The notes: generated by a model not told the origin, from the sequence alone. DNA of 27,979 bases from Acidimicrobiia bacterium (GCA_021296435.1 JAGWAK010000001.1:1-27979); one strand, 5' to 3'; positions 7,412 through 16,050 are shown, counted from the first letter of the stretch. Translations and numbers: made by a program.

Positions 7412-8788
7412 TCAGACCTCCTCGGCCCGGCGGAAGTGCTCGCGGGCTGCGTTGGTGGCCGCTCGCAGCGCCGACTCCGGATCCAGCGAGCAGTGCCGCG
7501 CCAGTTCGACCGCCTCGAACAGCAACGATCCCAGCCACCCCTCGTCACGCCGCGCCGCCGGGACGTCGAGGGCGACCCGCAGGCGCGCCAGCGCCGTGGT
7601 CTCGCTGCTGCGGTCCAGGCCGGCGGCTTCGGCCCGCTTCTGCACCTTGAGTGCACCCAGCAGCGCGGGCAGCGCCTCGGGGATGCCGTCCATCGCCGAG
7701 GTTCGCCCCTTCTCGGCGCGCTTGATCTGTTCCCACCCGACGTCGAGTGACTCCTCGTCGCCGGCGGCGCCCGCCGCCGGCCCGAACACGTGGGGGTGGC
7801 GCCGCCGCAGCTTGGCGTCGGTCTGCCGCACCACATCACCGATGGTGAACTGTCCCTGCTCGGCAGCCAGCGTGGCGTGAAAGAAGACGTGGAAGAGCAG
7901 ATCCCCGAGTTCCTCCTCGAGGTGCTCGTAGCCCTCGCCGGCTGCGGTGGCGCCGCCCGGCACTGCCGGCTCCGGCAGCCCGTCGATGGCCTCCAGCACC
8001 TCGTAGACCTCCTCGAGCAGGTGGCGGCGCAGGCTGCGGTGCGTCTGGCTGCGATCCCACGGGCACTCGGCGCGCAACGTCGCCACGAGCTCGCCGAAGC
8101 GGACCAGTTCAGCAGCGGGCGCCTCGGCCATCTCGGGGATGTACAGCGAGGTGAGGTGGTCCACCGGATCCCAGCGCGCCAGTTCGCCGGCGCAGATTCG
8201 CTCCACCCGCTCAGATTCGAGGCCCAGATGGTGCAGGACCCAGACCACCGTCGAGGGTCCCGGCAGCGCCAGAGCGACCGCCGCCAGGGTCTCGGGGCTG
8301 TCGCACTGCGCCACCAGCAGCGGCCCGCGCTCGCCCGCCGCCTCGCCGGCGAACCGCTGGCCGTCGACGATCCGCACCCCGCTCGCCAGAGGATCGACGC
8401 CGAGCCGGGACCAGGCCAGGTCGGCGAAGGACAGTGCCGGATGCACCTCGGCGTTCACGCGGCTGTCGCCGAGGAGCAGCTGCACCGATCGCTCGGCCAC
8501 AGCAGGCGAACCGGGCACGGCGTACAGCACCGTCCCGTGACGCCTCGCCGCGGCCACGAGGCGCTCGACGATGGCCTCGTACACCTGCTCGATGCGCTGC
8601 ACCGAACGGTAGAGGTCGTCGCAATCCGTCGCCGGCGCCACGACCTCCGCCGAAGGATGGCGGAGGGTGCGGACGAAGCGAGCCGCCGGCGGCGCCGCCT
8701 CGATGAGCGTTCGGGTGCCTTCGGTGACCAGGTCGGCCCCCGCCGGGCCGAGCCCGACGACGGTGACGCGCGGCGAGTGGGAGTTCAT
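7412..8788 (-). CDS. mazG: YabN-type fusion: tetrapyrrole methylase-like domain plus MazG NTP pyrophosphohydrolase
   Basis: 458 residues. An N-terminal SAM-dependent tetrapyrrole methylase-like domain (VTVVGLGPAGADL at 8-20) runs to about 220. A MazG domain starts at CPWDRSQTH (242-250), with the metal-binding motifs EEVYE (259-263) and EELGD (292-296). A second, degenerate MazG repeat follows near the C-terminus; there the EELGD motif is replaced by a GWLGSLLF segment, so only the first repeat looks catalytic. Likely role: hydrolysis of non-canonical or excess NTPs, as for YabN of Bacillus. The start at 8788 overlaps the mfd stop by 4 bases. The longer open frame upstream lies inside mfd and is ignored. 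The mfd-mazG order is conserved in Gram-positives. Confidence 0.92.
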   Translation of the reverse strand: MNSHSPRVTVVGLGPAGADLVTEGTRTLIEAAPPAARFVRTLRHPSAEVVAPATDCDDLYRSVQRIEQVYEAIVERLVAAARRHGTVLYAVPGSPAVAERSVQLLLGDSRVNAEVHPALSFADLAWSRLGVDPLASGVRIVDGQRFAGEAAGERGPLLVAQCDSPETLAAVALALPGPSTVVWVLHHLGLESERVERICAGELARWDPVDHLTSLYIPEMAEAPAAELVRFGELVATLRAECPWDRSQTHRSLRRHLLEEVYEVLEAIDGLPEPAVPGGATAAGEGYEHLEEELGDLLFHVFFHATLAAEQGQFTIGDVVRQTDAKLRRRHPHVFGPAAGAAGDEESLDVGWEQIKRAEKGRTSAMDGIPEALPALLGALKVQKRAEAAGLDRSSETTALARLRVALDVPAARRDEGWLGSLLFEAVELARHCSLDPESALRAATNAAREHFRRAEEV

Positions 8789-11700
8789 GCTGCCGGCGGG
8801 GAAGCCGCTGTCGGCGGGTGTTGGTCGGCGAGGCGCTCCAGTACGTCGGTGATCGCCTCGACTGCTCCCGAGCGGCTGCGCAGCGGCACACGGAGGCGCC
8901 CCGAGGGCGGATCGTAGGCAGCCGACGGCCAGAGCCGCTCCAGGCGCACCCGACGGCTCTCGCGCAACCGCAGGGGTGTGATGCGAGCCTCGGCGCCCCC
9001 GCCGGGCGCCGACCGCACCGACACGTCGGTAACACCGGTGGCGACGCACAGCACCCGCAGCCGCGCCACAGCGAGTAGCGACTCGGCGGCGGCAGGCAGC
9101 GGCCCGAACCGATCCAGCCACTCGGCGCGCACGTCGGCCACGTCCTCGGCGCTCGTGGCCTCCGCCAGGCGGCGGTAGGCGGCGAACCGCAGCGATTCCG
9201 ACGGCACGTAGTCCGCCGGCAGGTGCGCATCCACCGGGACCTCCAGGTTCAACTCGACGGGCGCCTCGGGCGCTTCCCCCACCAGTTCCGCCACCGCCTC
9301 GGTCACCATCTCGCAATACAGGTCGTAGCCCACTGCCGCGATGTGGCCCGACTGCCCCACCCCCAGGAGATTTCCGGCGCCTCTGATCTCCAGGTCTCGC
9401 ATGGCGATGCGGATCCCCGAGCCCAACTCGGTGGACTCGGCCACAACCTTCAGCCGCTCGTAGGCCTCCTCTGTCAGAGAGCGCTCCGGCGGGGTGAAGA
9501 GGTAGGCATAGGCGCGCATCTGCGCCCGACCGACGCGCCCGCGGATCTGGTGCAGTTGCGCCAGGCCCATGAGATCCGCCCGGTCGACGATCAGCGTGTT
9601 GACCGTCGGCATGTCGATGCCGGACTCGATGATCGTGGTGCAGACCATGACGTCGTAGCGCCGGTCCCAGAAATCCAGCACCACCTGCTCGAGGGCGGCC
9701 TCGTCCATCTGGCCGTGCGCCACCGCTACCCGCACACCCGGGACCAGTTCGCGCAGGTGCGCGGCGACGTGGTCGATGTCCGCCACCCGGTTGTGCACGA
9801 AGAACACCTGCCCGTCACGCAGCAGCTCGCGCCTGATGGCCTCGATGACAGCCCGCTCGTCGTAGGGACCCACGTAGGTGCCGATGGGCTTGCGGTCCGC
9901 CGGCGGCGTCTGCAGGACCGTCATGTCTCTGATCCCGGTGAGGCTCATCTCCAGCGTGCGCGGGATGGGCGTGGCCGTGAGTGTGAGCACGTCCACGTCG
10001 TGGCGGAGCGTCTTGATGGCCTCTTTGTGGGTGACGCCGAAGCGCTGCTCCTCGTCGACGATCAGGAGCCCCAGCCGGGCGAAGTCGACATCGGCCGAGA
10101 GCAGCCGGTGGGTCCCGATGACCACGTCCACGTCGCCGCTGCGCAGGCCGTCCAGCACGCCGCGCGTCGCCGCCGGCGAGAGGAACCGGCTCAGCATCTC
10201 GACCCGCAGCGGGAATCCTGCGTACCGCTCGGAGAAGGTCTGGTGGTGCTGGTGCGCCAGCAGGGTGGTCGGCACCAGCACAGCCACCTGGCGCCCGTCG
10301 GCGACGGCCTTGAAGGCGGCTCGCACGGCTACCTCGGTCTTGCCGAACCCCACGTCGCCGCAGACGAGACGGTCCATGGGGACCGGGAGCTCCATGTCCT
10401 CCTTGACCTGGGCGATGGCGCTGATCTGGTCGGGCGTCTCGGGATAGGCGAAGGCGGCCTCCATCTCTGCCTGCCAGGGTCCGTCGGAGCCGAAGGCGTG
10501 GCCGGTGGTGGCGTGGCGCTTGCGGTAGAGCTCGACCAACTCGCCGGCCACCTCGGACACCGCGGCGCGCACCCGGCTCTTGGTGCGCCGCCAGTCGGCT
10601 CCCCCCATGCGGCTGAGCGTGGGCGCGTCACCTCCGGTGTACTGCCGGACGGTGTCCAGCTGATCGGTGGGCACGTAGAGCCGCGCGTCGCCCCGGTACT
10701 CCAGCAGCAAGTAGTCCCTCTCGACGCCGTCCATGGCTCGGGTGACCATGCCGCGGTAGCAGGCCACGCCGTGCGTCCGGTGCACCACGAACCCGCCGAC
10801 CTGCAGGTCCTCCACCGCGCCGCGCCCGGGGGTCGTCCCCGCAGGGCGTGCCCGCCGATGCACCCGGCGCCGCCCGGTCAGGTCGCTCTCGGCGAGCACC
10901 GCCAGACGAACCTCGGGCAGGATGCAACCCGCCCGCAGCGGGCCCACGGTTACCGAGCACACCGCCGAGCCCGAGCCGGCAGCGAGCGCGGCGGGCCCAT
11001 CGAGCGTCACACCCTGGTCCTCCAGACGCCGGCGCAACCGCTGGGCCGAACCCTCCCCGTCGGCCACCACGGCGACCCGGTAACCCTCGCCCAGCAGTGA
11101 CGCAACCTGCCGCACCGGGCCGTCGCCGGTGCCCAGCGGTGACTCCCAGCCCAGGGCCTCGACGAGCGGCTCGCCGGGATTCGACGGGCTGCTGTTCAGA
11201 TTCCACACCGGCGCACCGGAGCCGGCCAGGAGATCCCCGGCTGCCACATGAGCGCTCGGAAGCGGCTCACCGGGGGCCACGCCCCAGGCAGCGGCCAGGT
11301 GCCGTGCCAGCTCGGCCTCCTCGGCAAGCAGATCCTGTGCCCGCGCCCACAGCCGGTCCCGCTCGACGAGGACCACGAGGCCGCCTGAGGGGATCAGATC
11401 GGCGAACGAGCGCTGCTCGCTGCTGAGCCATCCCAGCCAGGCCTCCATGCCGTCGAAGAATGCGCCCTCGGCCAGCAGTTCCCACTGCCGCCGACCCCAG
11501 GGTGCCTCCTCGACGAGCTCCGCCGCCCGCCGGCGCACTGCCTCGGTGGGCCGCAGCTCGCGGCAGCCGAAGATCTCGGTGGCGGCCAGCGAGGCCCCCG
11601 AGCGCTGGCCGCTGACCGAGAACGTGCACAGGCGCTCGATCTCGTCGCCCCACAGGTCGATGCGCACCGGATCGGCCGCGGTTGCGCCGAACACGTCGAC

Positions 11701-12318
11701 GATGGATCCCCGCACGGCCATCTCGCCCCGTTGCTCCACCTGCACGCCCCGCCGGTAGCCGGCGGCGGCGAGGCTCTCGATCAGCTCGTCGCGGTCGCAG
11801 CGGTCCCCGAGGCTCAGGCGAACCGGCTCGAAGTCCTCCACTCCCGGTGCGAGCCGCTGCATGAGGGCCCGAACCGACGCCACGACCAGCGCCGGCGTGG
11901 TCTCGGGCCGGCGCATCCGCCAGATGGTGCGCAACCGCGTGCCCATGGCCACCGCGGCCGGGCTCACCTGCTCGAACGGCAGCGTCTCCCAGGCGGGAAG
12001 GGGGGCGACCGCGTCGGCGCCCAGCCAGCTCTGCAGGTCGGCGCAGAGATGCTCAGCCGCCGCCTCGGTCACGGTGCAGACCACCAGGGGGCGCCGACCC
12101 GAGGCGCGGGCCAGCGCCGCCAGCGCAGCCGGTTGCGCCCGCTCGGGCACCGCCAGGGAGGCCTCGCGCCGGCCCAGGCAGGCGCTGATGGCCGGCGCCG
12201 CGGCAACCTCTGCGGCCAGAGGCGCCAGCGGTGGGCGCCTGCTGTTCGGCCTCTCAGCGGCCACTGGCCCCCCAGCGGACACTGACCTTTCGGCAGACAT
12301 CAGCCCCTCAGCGGACAT
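8785..12318 (-). CDS. mfd: Transcription-repair coupling factor Mfd
   Basis: 1177 residues, normal for Mfd. The N-terminal UvrB-homology region comes first. An RNA-polymerase-interacting CarD-like domain lies roughly at 500-565 (VVHRTHGVACYRG). SF2 translocase domains follow with Walker A GDVGFGKTEVA near 650, DEEQ near 755, and TATPIPRTLEMSL and QIRGRVGR downstream. A C-terminal TRCF domain ends the protein. It removes stalled RNA polymerase and recruits UvrA to the lesion. The ATG at 12318 lies inside the pth 3' end. The first 24 codons are an 18-bp tandem repeat with several in-frame ATG/GTG codons, so the true start is uncertain within 72 bases. Conserved sequence begins only after the repeat. 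Confidence 0.96.
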   Translation of the reverse strand: MSAEGLMSAERSVSAGGPVAAERPNSRRPPLAPLAAEVAAAPAISACLGRREASLAVPERAQPAALAALARASGRRPLVVCTVTEAAAEHLCADLQSWLGADAVAPLPAWETLPFEQVSPAAVAMGTRLRTIWRMRRPETTPALVVASVRALMQRLAPGVEDFEPVRLSLGDRCDRDELIESLAAAGYRRGVQVEQRGEMAVRGSIVDVFGATAADPVRIDLWGDEIERLCTFSVSGQRSGASLAATEIFGCRELRPTEAVRRRAAELVEEAPWGRRQWELLAEGAFFDGMEAWLGWLSSEQRSFADLIPSGGLVVLVERDRLWARAQDLLAEEAELARHLAAAWGVAPGEPLPSAHVAAGDLLAGSGAPVWNLNSSPSNPGEPLVEALGWESPLGTGDGPVRQVASLLGEGYRVAVVADGEGSAQRLRRRLEDQGVTLDGPAALAAGSGSAVCSVTVGPLRAGCILPEVRLAVLAESDLTGRRRVHRRARPAGTTPGRGAVEDLQVGGFVVHRTHGVACYRGMVTRAMDGVERDYLLLEYRGDARLYVPTDQLDTVRQYTGGDAPTLSRMGGADWRRTKSRVRAAVSEVAGELVELYRKRHATTGHAFGSDGPWQAEMEAAFAYPETPDQISAIAQVKEDMELPVPMDRLVCGDVGFGKTEVAVRAAFKAVADGRQVAVLVPTTLLAHQHHQTFSERYAGFPLRVEMLSRFLSPAATRGVLDGLRSGDVDVVIGTHRLLSADVDFARLGLLIVDEEQRFGVTHKEAIKTLRHDVDVLTLTATPIPRTLEMSLTGIRDMTVLQTPPADRKPIGTYVGPYDERAVIEAIRRELLRDGQVFFVHNRVADIDHVAAHLRELVPGVRVAVAHGQMDEAALEQVVLDFWDRRYDVMVCTTIIESGIDMPTVNTLIVDRADLMGLAQLHQIRGRVGRAQMRAYAYLFTPPERSLTEEAYERLKVVAESTELGSGIRIAMRDLEIRGAGNLLGVGQSGHIAAVGYDLYCEMVTEAVAELVGEAPEAPVELNLEVPVDAHLPADYVPSESLRFAAYRRLAEATSAEDVADVRAEWLDRFGPLPAAAESLLAVARLRVLCVATGVTDVSVRSAPGGGAEARITPLRLRESRRVRLERLWPSAAYDPPSGRLRVPLRSRSGAVEAITDVLERLADQHPPTAASPPAA
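12247..12318 (-). repeat. Four-unit 18-bp tandem repeat forming the mfd start
   Basis: Four in-frame 18-base units (12301-12318, 12283-12300, 12265-12282, 12247-12264) follow the pattern NTG-TCC-GCT-GAG-RGG-CNN. Every unit begins with ATG or GTG, and the last bases of units 1-3 are purine-rich (GAGGGG, GAAAGG, GGGGGG) just before the next start codon. The encoded peptide reads MSAEGL/MSAERS/VSAGGP/VAAERP. The first unit overlaps the pth stop codon. Confidence 0.8.
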
Positions 12319-12931
12319 TGAAGGTGCTCATGGCCCGCTCGACGCCGTCGATGGCGATGACCTCGACGGCGTCGGCCGCCCTCCTGGCGGCAGCCGCCAG
12401 GTCGTCGCGGTCGGTTGAGGTGGGCCGGCTCAGCACGTAGCCGGCGCCCGCCGCGGCGCTCGGCGGCCGTCCGATGCCGATACGGATGCGGACGAAGGAG
12501 GTGGCACGCAGATGGTCCCGGATCGACCGGAGACCTTTGTGACCGGCCAGCCCGCCGCCAACCCGCACCTGCACCCGCCCGGTCGGCAGGTCGAGCTCGT
12601 CGTGGATGACCACCAGGCGCTGCAGGTCGTCGACGCCGAAACGCCTCACGAGCTTCCCGACGGCCTCACCGGAGACGTTCATGTAGGTCTGCGGGAACGC
12701 CAGCGCCACGCGCCGGCCCCCGATGCGCACCTCGTCGGTCAGCGCCGGGAGACCCCGACGGCGTCGCAGGTGGCCGCCGTGGCGATCTGCGAGTTCGGTC
12801 ACCGCCGCCGCACCGGCGTTGTGGCGGGTACCGGCGTAGCGCTCTCCAGGATTGCCGAGCCCCACCACCAGGAGATCGGCGGGGGTGCCGGTCCGCTGTG
12901 CCCCAGCCGGCCGCCGCCGGCGCAGGGACAT
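12308..12931 (-). CDS. pth: Peptidyl-tRNA hydrolase
   Basis: 207 residues. Motifs are GLGNPG (24-29), RHNAG with the catalytic His37 (36-40), QTYMNVSG (81-88), HDELD (110-114), and GGGLAGHKGLRSI (125-137). It frees peptides from peptidyl-tRNA that drops off ribosomes. The first 18 residues are a basic extension before the conserved core. Its ATG follows the rplY stop by 8 bases, and its 3' end overlaps the first codons of mfd. The order rplY-pth-mfd is conserved. Confidence 0.95.
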   Translation of the reverse strand: MSLRRRRPAGAQRTGTPADLLVVGLGNPGERYAGTRHNAGAAAVTELADRHGGHLRRRRGLPALTDEVRIGGRRVALAFPQTYMNVSGEAVGKLVRRFGVDDLQRLVVIHDELDLPTGRVQVRVGGGLAGHKGLRSIRDHLRATSFVRIRIGIGRPPSAAAGAGYVLSRPTSTDRDDLAAAARRAADAVEVIAIDGVERAMSTFNVR

Positions 12932-12939
12932 CGCCGACC

Positions 12940-13602
12940 TCAGTCGCTGGCGCCGGCGTCGTCCTCGGCGGTTTCCTCGCCGTCACCGTCGGCTTCGGCC
13001 TCCGCCTCGGCCTCAGCCTCGGCCTCCGCCGCCGCCTCGAGGGCGCTCCGCGTGATGATCCCCGACACCACCGGTGCCGACTCATCGACGAGCGAGGTCA
13101 CGCCGGGGGGCAATTCGAGGTCCGCGACGGTCAGCGTGTCGCCGACGGTCAAGTCGGACACGTCGAGCACCAACTCGTTGGGAATCGCACGCGGTTTGGC
13201 GAGGACGCGCAGCGTATCCAGCGACCGCTCCACGATGCCGTTGATGTCGAGCACCGCTGAAGCCTGGCCGGTCAGGTGGATCGGCACCTCCACCGCGACG
13301 TCGGAATCGGGCTCGACCCTCAGGAAATCCACGTGGGTGACGTCACCGCGCAGCGGGTTGCGCTGCATCTCCTTCACCAGCGCCATCTCGTGCTCGCCGC
13401 CGACGTCCAGGTTCAGCACGACGTTCAAGCCGGCCTCGGTGGACAGGGCGCCGCGCAGCTCCCGGTAGTCGACACTGGCGGTGACGGCCTCCTTACCGAG
13501 TCCGTACACCGTGGCGGGAACCTTGCCCTGCAGCCTCAAGCGGCGCGACGGCCCGCTGCCGGTGGCGCGGCCCAATTCGAGGGGGAGGACGACTTCCTGC
13601 AT
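12940..13602 (-). CDS. rplY: 50S ribosomal protein bL25 (CTC/TL5 form)
   Basis: 220 residues, the long two-domain CTC form. The N-terminal 5S-rRNA-binding L25 domain (LRLQGKVPATVYG, then LVKEMQRNPLRGDVTHVDFL) is followed by the beta-barrel TL5 C-terminal domain. The tail is an extremely acidic low-complexity run of Glu-Ala repeats (about residues 190-202), encoded by 6-base repeats at 12991-13035. It then ends Asp/Glu-rich. It lies between prs and pth in the normal order. Its upstream 74-base gap carries a hairpin. Confidence 0.95.
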   Translation of the reverse strand: MQEVVLPLELGRATGSGPSRRLRLQGKVPATVYGLGKEAVTASVDYRELRGALSTEAGLNVVLNLDVGGEHEMALVKEMQRNPLRGDVTHVDFLRVEPDSDVAVEVPIHLTGQASAVLDINGIVERSLDTLRVLAKPRAIPNELVLDVSDLTVGDTLTVADLELPPGVTSLVDESAPVVSGIITRSALEAAAEAEAEAEAEAEADGDGEETAEDDAGASD

Positions 13603-13634
13603 GGCCTTACCGCTGGAGATTTCGGAGAATTGAC

Positions 13635-13660
13635 CGGCGCGAGCCTACCTGGCCGCGCCG
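13635..13660 (-). terminator. Hairpin between prs and rplY
   Basis: cggcgcg (13635-13641) and cgcgccg (13654-13660) form a 7-bp stem with a 12-base loop, about 16 bases after the prs stop on the minus strand. It has no strong T-tract. It may be a weak terminator, an attenuator, or a site of autogenous control of rplY. Confidence 0.35.
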
Positions 13661-13676
13661 CTGACCCGTCGCCTGC

Positions 13677-14666
13677 TCAGGACAGGTTGTTGCCGCCGAA
13701 GATCTCGCTCACCGAGGCGTCCTCGAATACCGCCCTGATGGCGCTCGCAATGATCGGAGCCACCGAGACGACCTCCAGCGTGTCGATACTTTTTTCGGGC
13801 GGCAGTGGCAGGGTGTCGGTGATGATCACCTTGCCGATGACGGAGTTCTTCAGCCGGTCCACGGCCGGACCCGAGAACAGCCCGTGCGTGGTGGCGGCGT
13901 AGACCTCCTCGGCGCCGCGCGCCGCCAGTTGCTCGGCGGCGGCCACGATGGTCCCGCCGGTGTCGATCATGTCGTCGATCAGCACGCAGACACGACCGGC
14001 CACCTCGCCCACGACCTCACGAGCCTGCACCGCGCTCTTCTCGCCCCGGATGCGGCTCTTGTGCACGATCGCAAGGTCCGCCCCCAAAGCGATGGCGTAG
14101 CGCTCGGCGACCTTCACGCGGCCCGCGTCCGGCGAGACCACGACGAGGTCCTCGCCCAGACCGGCGATCCGCTCACACAGCACCGGCATGGCGGTGAGGT
14201 GATCCCACGGGCCGTCGAAGAAACCCTGGATCTGGCCGGAGTGCAGGTCGACGCTGATGAGACGACCGGCTCCGGCCACGGCCAGCACGTTGGCCATGAG
14301 CTTGGCGGAGATCGGCTCGCGGCCTTCGGCCTTGCGGTCCTGGCGGGCGTAGGGGAAGAACGGGCAGACGGCCGTGACGCGTTTGGCTGAGGCCCGGCGA
14401 GCGGCGTCCACCATGACCAGCTGCTCAATGACCGCGTCGTTGATCGAGCGCTCGTCGAGCGCGGCGTGCGACTGGATGATGAAGACGTCGGCGCCGCGGA
14501 TGGATTGTCCGAACCGGCAGTGAATCTCACCGTTGGCGAAGTCCGACAGGTTGGTCTCGCACAGCTCGACGCCGAGGTTCGCGGCGATCTCGGTTGCCAG
14601 TTCGAGGTTTGCCCGCCCCGACATGACCTGTAGTTGCTTCGTGGTCACGAGTTGCACGCTGTCCAT
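13677..14666 (-). CDS. prs: Ribose-phosphate pyrophosphokinase (PRPP synthetase)
   Basis: 329 residues, class I. Motifs are SGRANLELA (16-24), the ATP-binding YARQDRK segment (106-112), the ribose-5-phosphate/PRPP loop DDMIDTGGTI (231-240), and VSPDAGRVK (177-185). It makes PRPP for nucleotide, His and Trp synthesis. The ATG at 14666 follows the short glmU stop by 17 bases. A GAAGGG lies directly before it, which is close for a Shine-Dalgarno. The glmU-prs pairing is conserved across Gram-positives. Confidence 0.96.
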   Translation of the reverse strand: MDSVQLVTTKQLQVMSGRANLELATEIAANLGVELCETNLSDFANGEIHCRFGQSIRGADVFIIQSHAALDERSINDAVIEQLVMVDAARRASAKRVTAVCPFFPYARQDRKAEGREPISAKLMANVLAVAGAGRLISVDLHSGQIQGFFDGPWDHLTAMPVLCERIAGLGEDLVVVSPDAGRVKVAERYAIALGADLAIVHKSRIRGEKSAVQAREVVGEVAGRVCVLIDDMIDTGGTIVAAAEQLAARGAEEVYAATTHGLFSGPAVDRLKNSVIGKVIITDTLPLPPEKSIDTLEVVSVAPIIASAIRAVFEDASVSEIFGGNNLS

Positions 14667-14683
14667 CCCTTCTCGAGTTGCAG

Positions 14684-15742
14684 CTAGGGACCCGTCGCCG
14701 GGCCGAGGGTGGCGAACGGTCCGACGTGCCGTCCCGGATCGATCTCGGCGTCACTGCCCTGGCTCATCTCCACGATCGCGCCGGCGCCCACCGCGCAGTC
14801 CACCAGGCGCGTGTGCGGGCCGATGACGGCGCCGGCACCCACCACGGTGTGGCCCTCCAGGATTGTGCCCGGCAGGAGCACCACACCCGCTGCGAGCCGC
14901 ACGGTCACGTCGACATAGGTGGTGGCGGGGTCGACGACGGCCACGCCTCCCTGCAGCCAACCCTCGATGACCCGCCTCCGGATCTCGGCACGCGCCGCCG
15001 CGAGTTGCGCCTGGTCGTTCACCCCTTGGGCCTCGGTGGCGTCGGCGAGCGTGAACGCCTCGACCCTGTGGCCCATCCTGGCCAGCACACCGACGATGTC
15101 GGTGAGGTAGAACTCCCCCGCGGCATTGTCGGGGCGGATGCGGCGCAGCGCCGGGCCGAGGTAGCTGCGGCGGACCACGTAGACGGACGTGCAGATCTCG
15201 TCGATCGCGACTTCCTCCGGCGAGGCGTCGATCTGCTCGACGATGCCGCGCACCGAGCCGTCGTGGCCCCGCACGACCCGGCCGTAGCCGGTGGGGTCGC
15301 CGACCCGGGCGGTCAGGAGCGTGCAGGCCGCGCCGCCGGCGAGATGGCGCTCGGTGAGCGCCCGCAGCGTCGCCGAGCGAAGCAGCGGGGCGTCACCGGG
15401 AACGATGATCAACTCGCCGGCCTCGGGGTCCCCGGCAGGCTCTCCCAGGGCGGCCAACCCGCAGGCGGCGGCGTCGCGTGTGCCCCGGGGCACAGGCTGC
15501 TCGGTGACTTCGAGGGGCAGATGAGCGGTGCGGGTCTGCATCTCCTTGGCGACGATCTCGTCGTCGGGTCCAAGCACCACCACGATGCGGTCCGGGCGGC
15601 AGGCGCCCAGAGCGTCCATCACATGCGCCAGCATCGGCGCTCCGGCCAGCAGGTGAAGGGGCTTGCGCAAACCCGAGCGCATCCGCGTGCCGCGCCCTGC
15701 CGCCAGCACGATCGCTGAGAGATCCACGCCGAGTGCGCTCAC
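14684..15742 (-). CDS. glmU: Truncated GlmU: uridyltransferase domain with only the start of the acetyltransferase helix
   Basis: 352 residues from the GTG at 15742 (a GTG at 15727 is also possible). The N-terminal pyrophosphorylase domain is complete: LAAGRGTRM (13-21), the Lys in RKPLH, QPVPRGTRDA, NAAGEFYLTDIV and EAQGVNDQAQL. The left-handed beta-helix begins (VVDPATTYVDV, LPGTILEG, IGPHTRLVDC) but stops at VGPFATLGPATGP with a TAG. Full GlmU is about 450-500 residues. The missing part holds the acetyltransferase catalytic His and the substrate-binding Tyr, Asn and Lys residues. Only 17 bases separate the stop from prs, so nothing further is encoded here in any frame. The protein should still make UDP-GlcNAc from GlcNAc-1-P. 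N-acetylation of glucosamine-1-P must come from elsewhere or is bypassed. The tRNA-Gln gene is directly upstream. Confidence 0.9.
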   Translation of the reverse strand: MSALGVDLSAIVLAAGRGTRMRSGLRKPLHLLAGAPMLAHVMDALGACRPDRIVVVLGPDDEIVAKEMQTRTAHLPLEVTEQPVPRGTRDAAACGLAALGEPAGDPEAGELIIVPGDAPLLRSATLRALTERHLAGGAACTLLTARVGDPTGYGRVVRGHDGSVRGIVEQIDASPEEVAIDEICTSVYVVRRSYLGPALRRIRPDNAAGEFYLTDIVGVLARMGHRVEAFTLADATEAQGVNDQAQLAAARAEIRRRVIEGWLQGGVAVVDPATTYVDVTVRLAAGVVLLPGTILEGHTVVGAGAVIGPHTRLVDCAVGAGAIVEMSQGSDAEIDPGRHVGPFATLGPATGP

Positions 15743-15781
15743 GGGCCCGTCAGATCGCTCGGCGCGGCGACGGAGGTCATG

Positions 15782-15853
15782 CTGGCCGGGCAGGGCTCGA
15801 ACCTGCAACCTCCTGATCCAAAGTCAGGCGTTCTTCCATTGAACTACCGGCCA
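15782..15853 (-). tRNA. tRNA-Gln (anticodon TTG)
   Basis: The minus strand folds as a cloverleaf. The acceptor stem is TGGCCGG/CCGGCCA, the D stem GTTC/GAAC, and the anticodon stem CCTGA/TCAGG with loop CTTTGGA (anticodon TTG). The T stem is GCAGG/CCTGC with a TTCGAAC loop. G73 as discriminator and the U1-A72 pair are normal for glutamine tRNA. CCA is not encoded. It is the first element of the tRNA-Gln-glmU-prs block. Confidence 0.95.
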
Positions 15854-15863
15854 CCTTACTGCC

Positions 15864-15934
15864 ACGCTAGCGGGCGCCGCGGAGCCGCCGGTGCTGGCTC
15901 GCCATCGCGGTTCCGGCCGTCGACCGGCTACGCT
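15864..15934. promoter_or_regulatory. Divergent promoter region for tRNA-Gln (minus) and bS22 (plus)
   Basis: On minus, TAGCGT (15864-15869) could be the -10 of the tRNA-Gln/glmU transcript, placing the start about 4 bases before the mature tRNA. On plus, TACGCT (15929-15934) could be the -10 of the bS22 gene, placing the start within about 3 bases of its ATG. No convincing -35 is seen for either. Confidence 0.35.
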
Positions 15935-15943
15935 TCGTGGCCC

Positions 15944-16042
15944 ATGGGTTCGCTCATCAAGAAGCGCCGCAAGCGCATGCGCAAGAAGAAGTACCGCAAG
16001 ATGCGCCGGCGTACTCGCTTCCAGCGCCGCAGGGGCCGCTGA
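15944..16042 (+). CDS. Small-subunit ribosomal protein bS22 (AURKAIP1/COX24-type, 32 aa)
   Basis: 32 residues, extremely basic: MGSLIKKRRKRMRKKKYRK then RRRTRFQRRRGR. It matches the short AURKAIP1/COX24-like (DUF1713) proteins of Actinobacteria, identified in mycobacterial ribosomes as bS22, a 30S component. There is no Shine-Dalgarno before the ATG. A -10-like TACGCT ends 9 bases before it, suggesting a leaderless or nearly leaderless mRNA. It runs convergently to ispE, whose stop is 8 bases away. Easily missed by gene callers because of its size. Confidence 0.88.
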   Translation: MGSLIKKRRKRMRKKKYRKMRRRTRFQRRRGR

Positions 16043-16050
16043 GCCGCCGT

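Noticed and set aside
5944..7839. N-terminally extended enolase of 631 residues
   Set aside because: The extra 200 residues are an antisense-like Arg/Pro/Ser-rich translation of the mazG region on a frame without similarity; the enolase start at 7236 has a Shine-Dalgarno.
14667..14683. Frameshifted remainder of GlmU
   Set aside because: The gap before prs is 17 bases and the prs N-terminus is intact, so the missing 100 or more residues cannot be encoded here.
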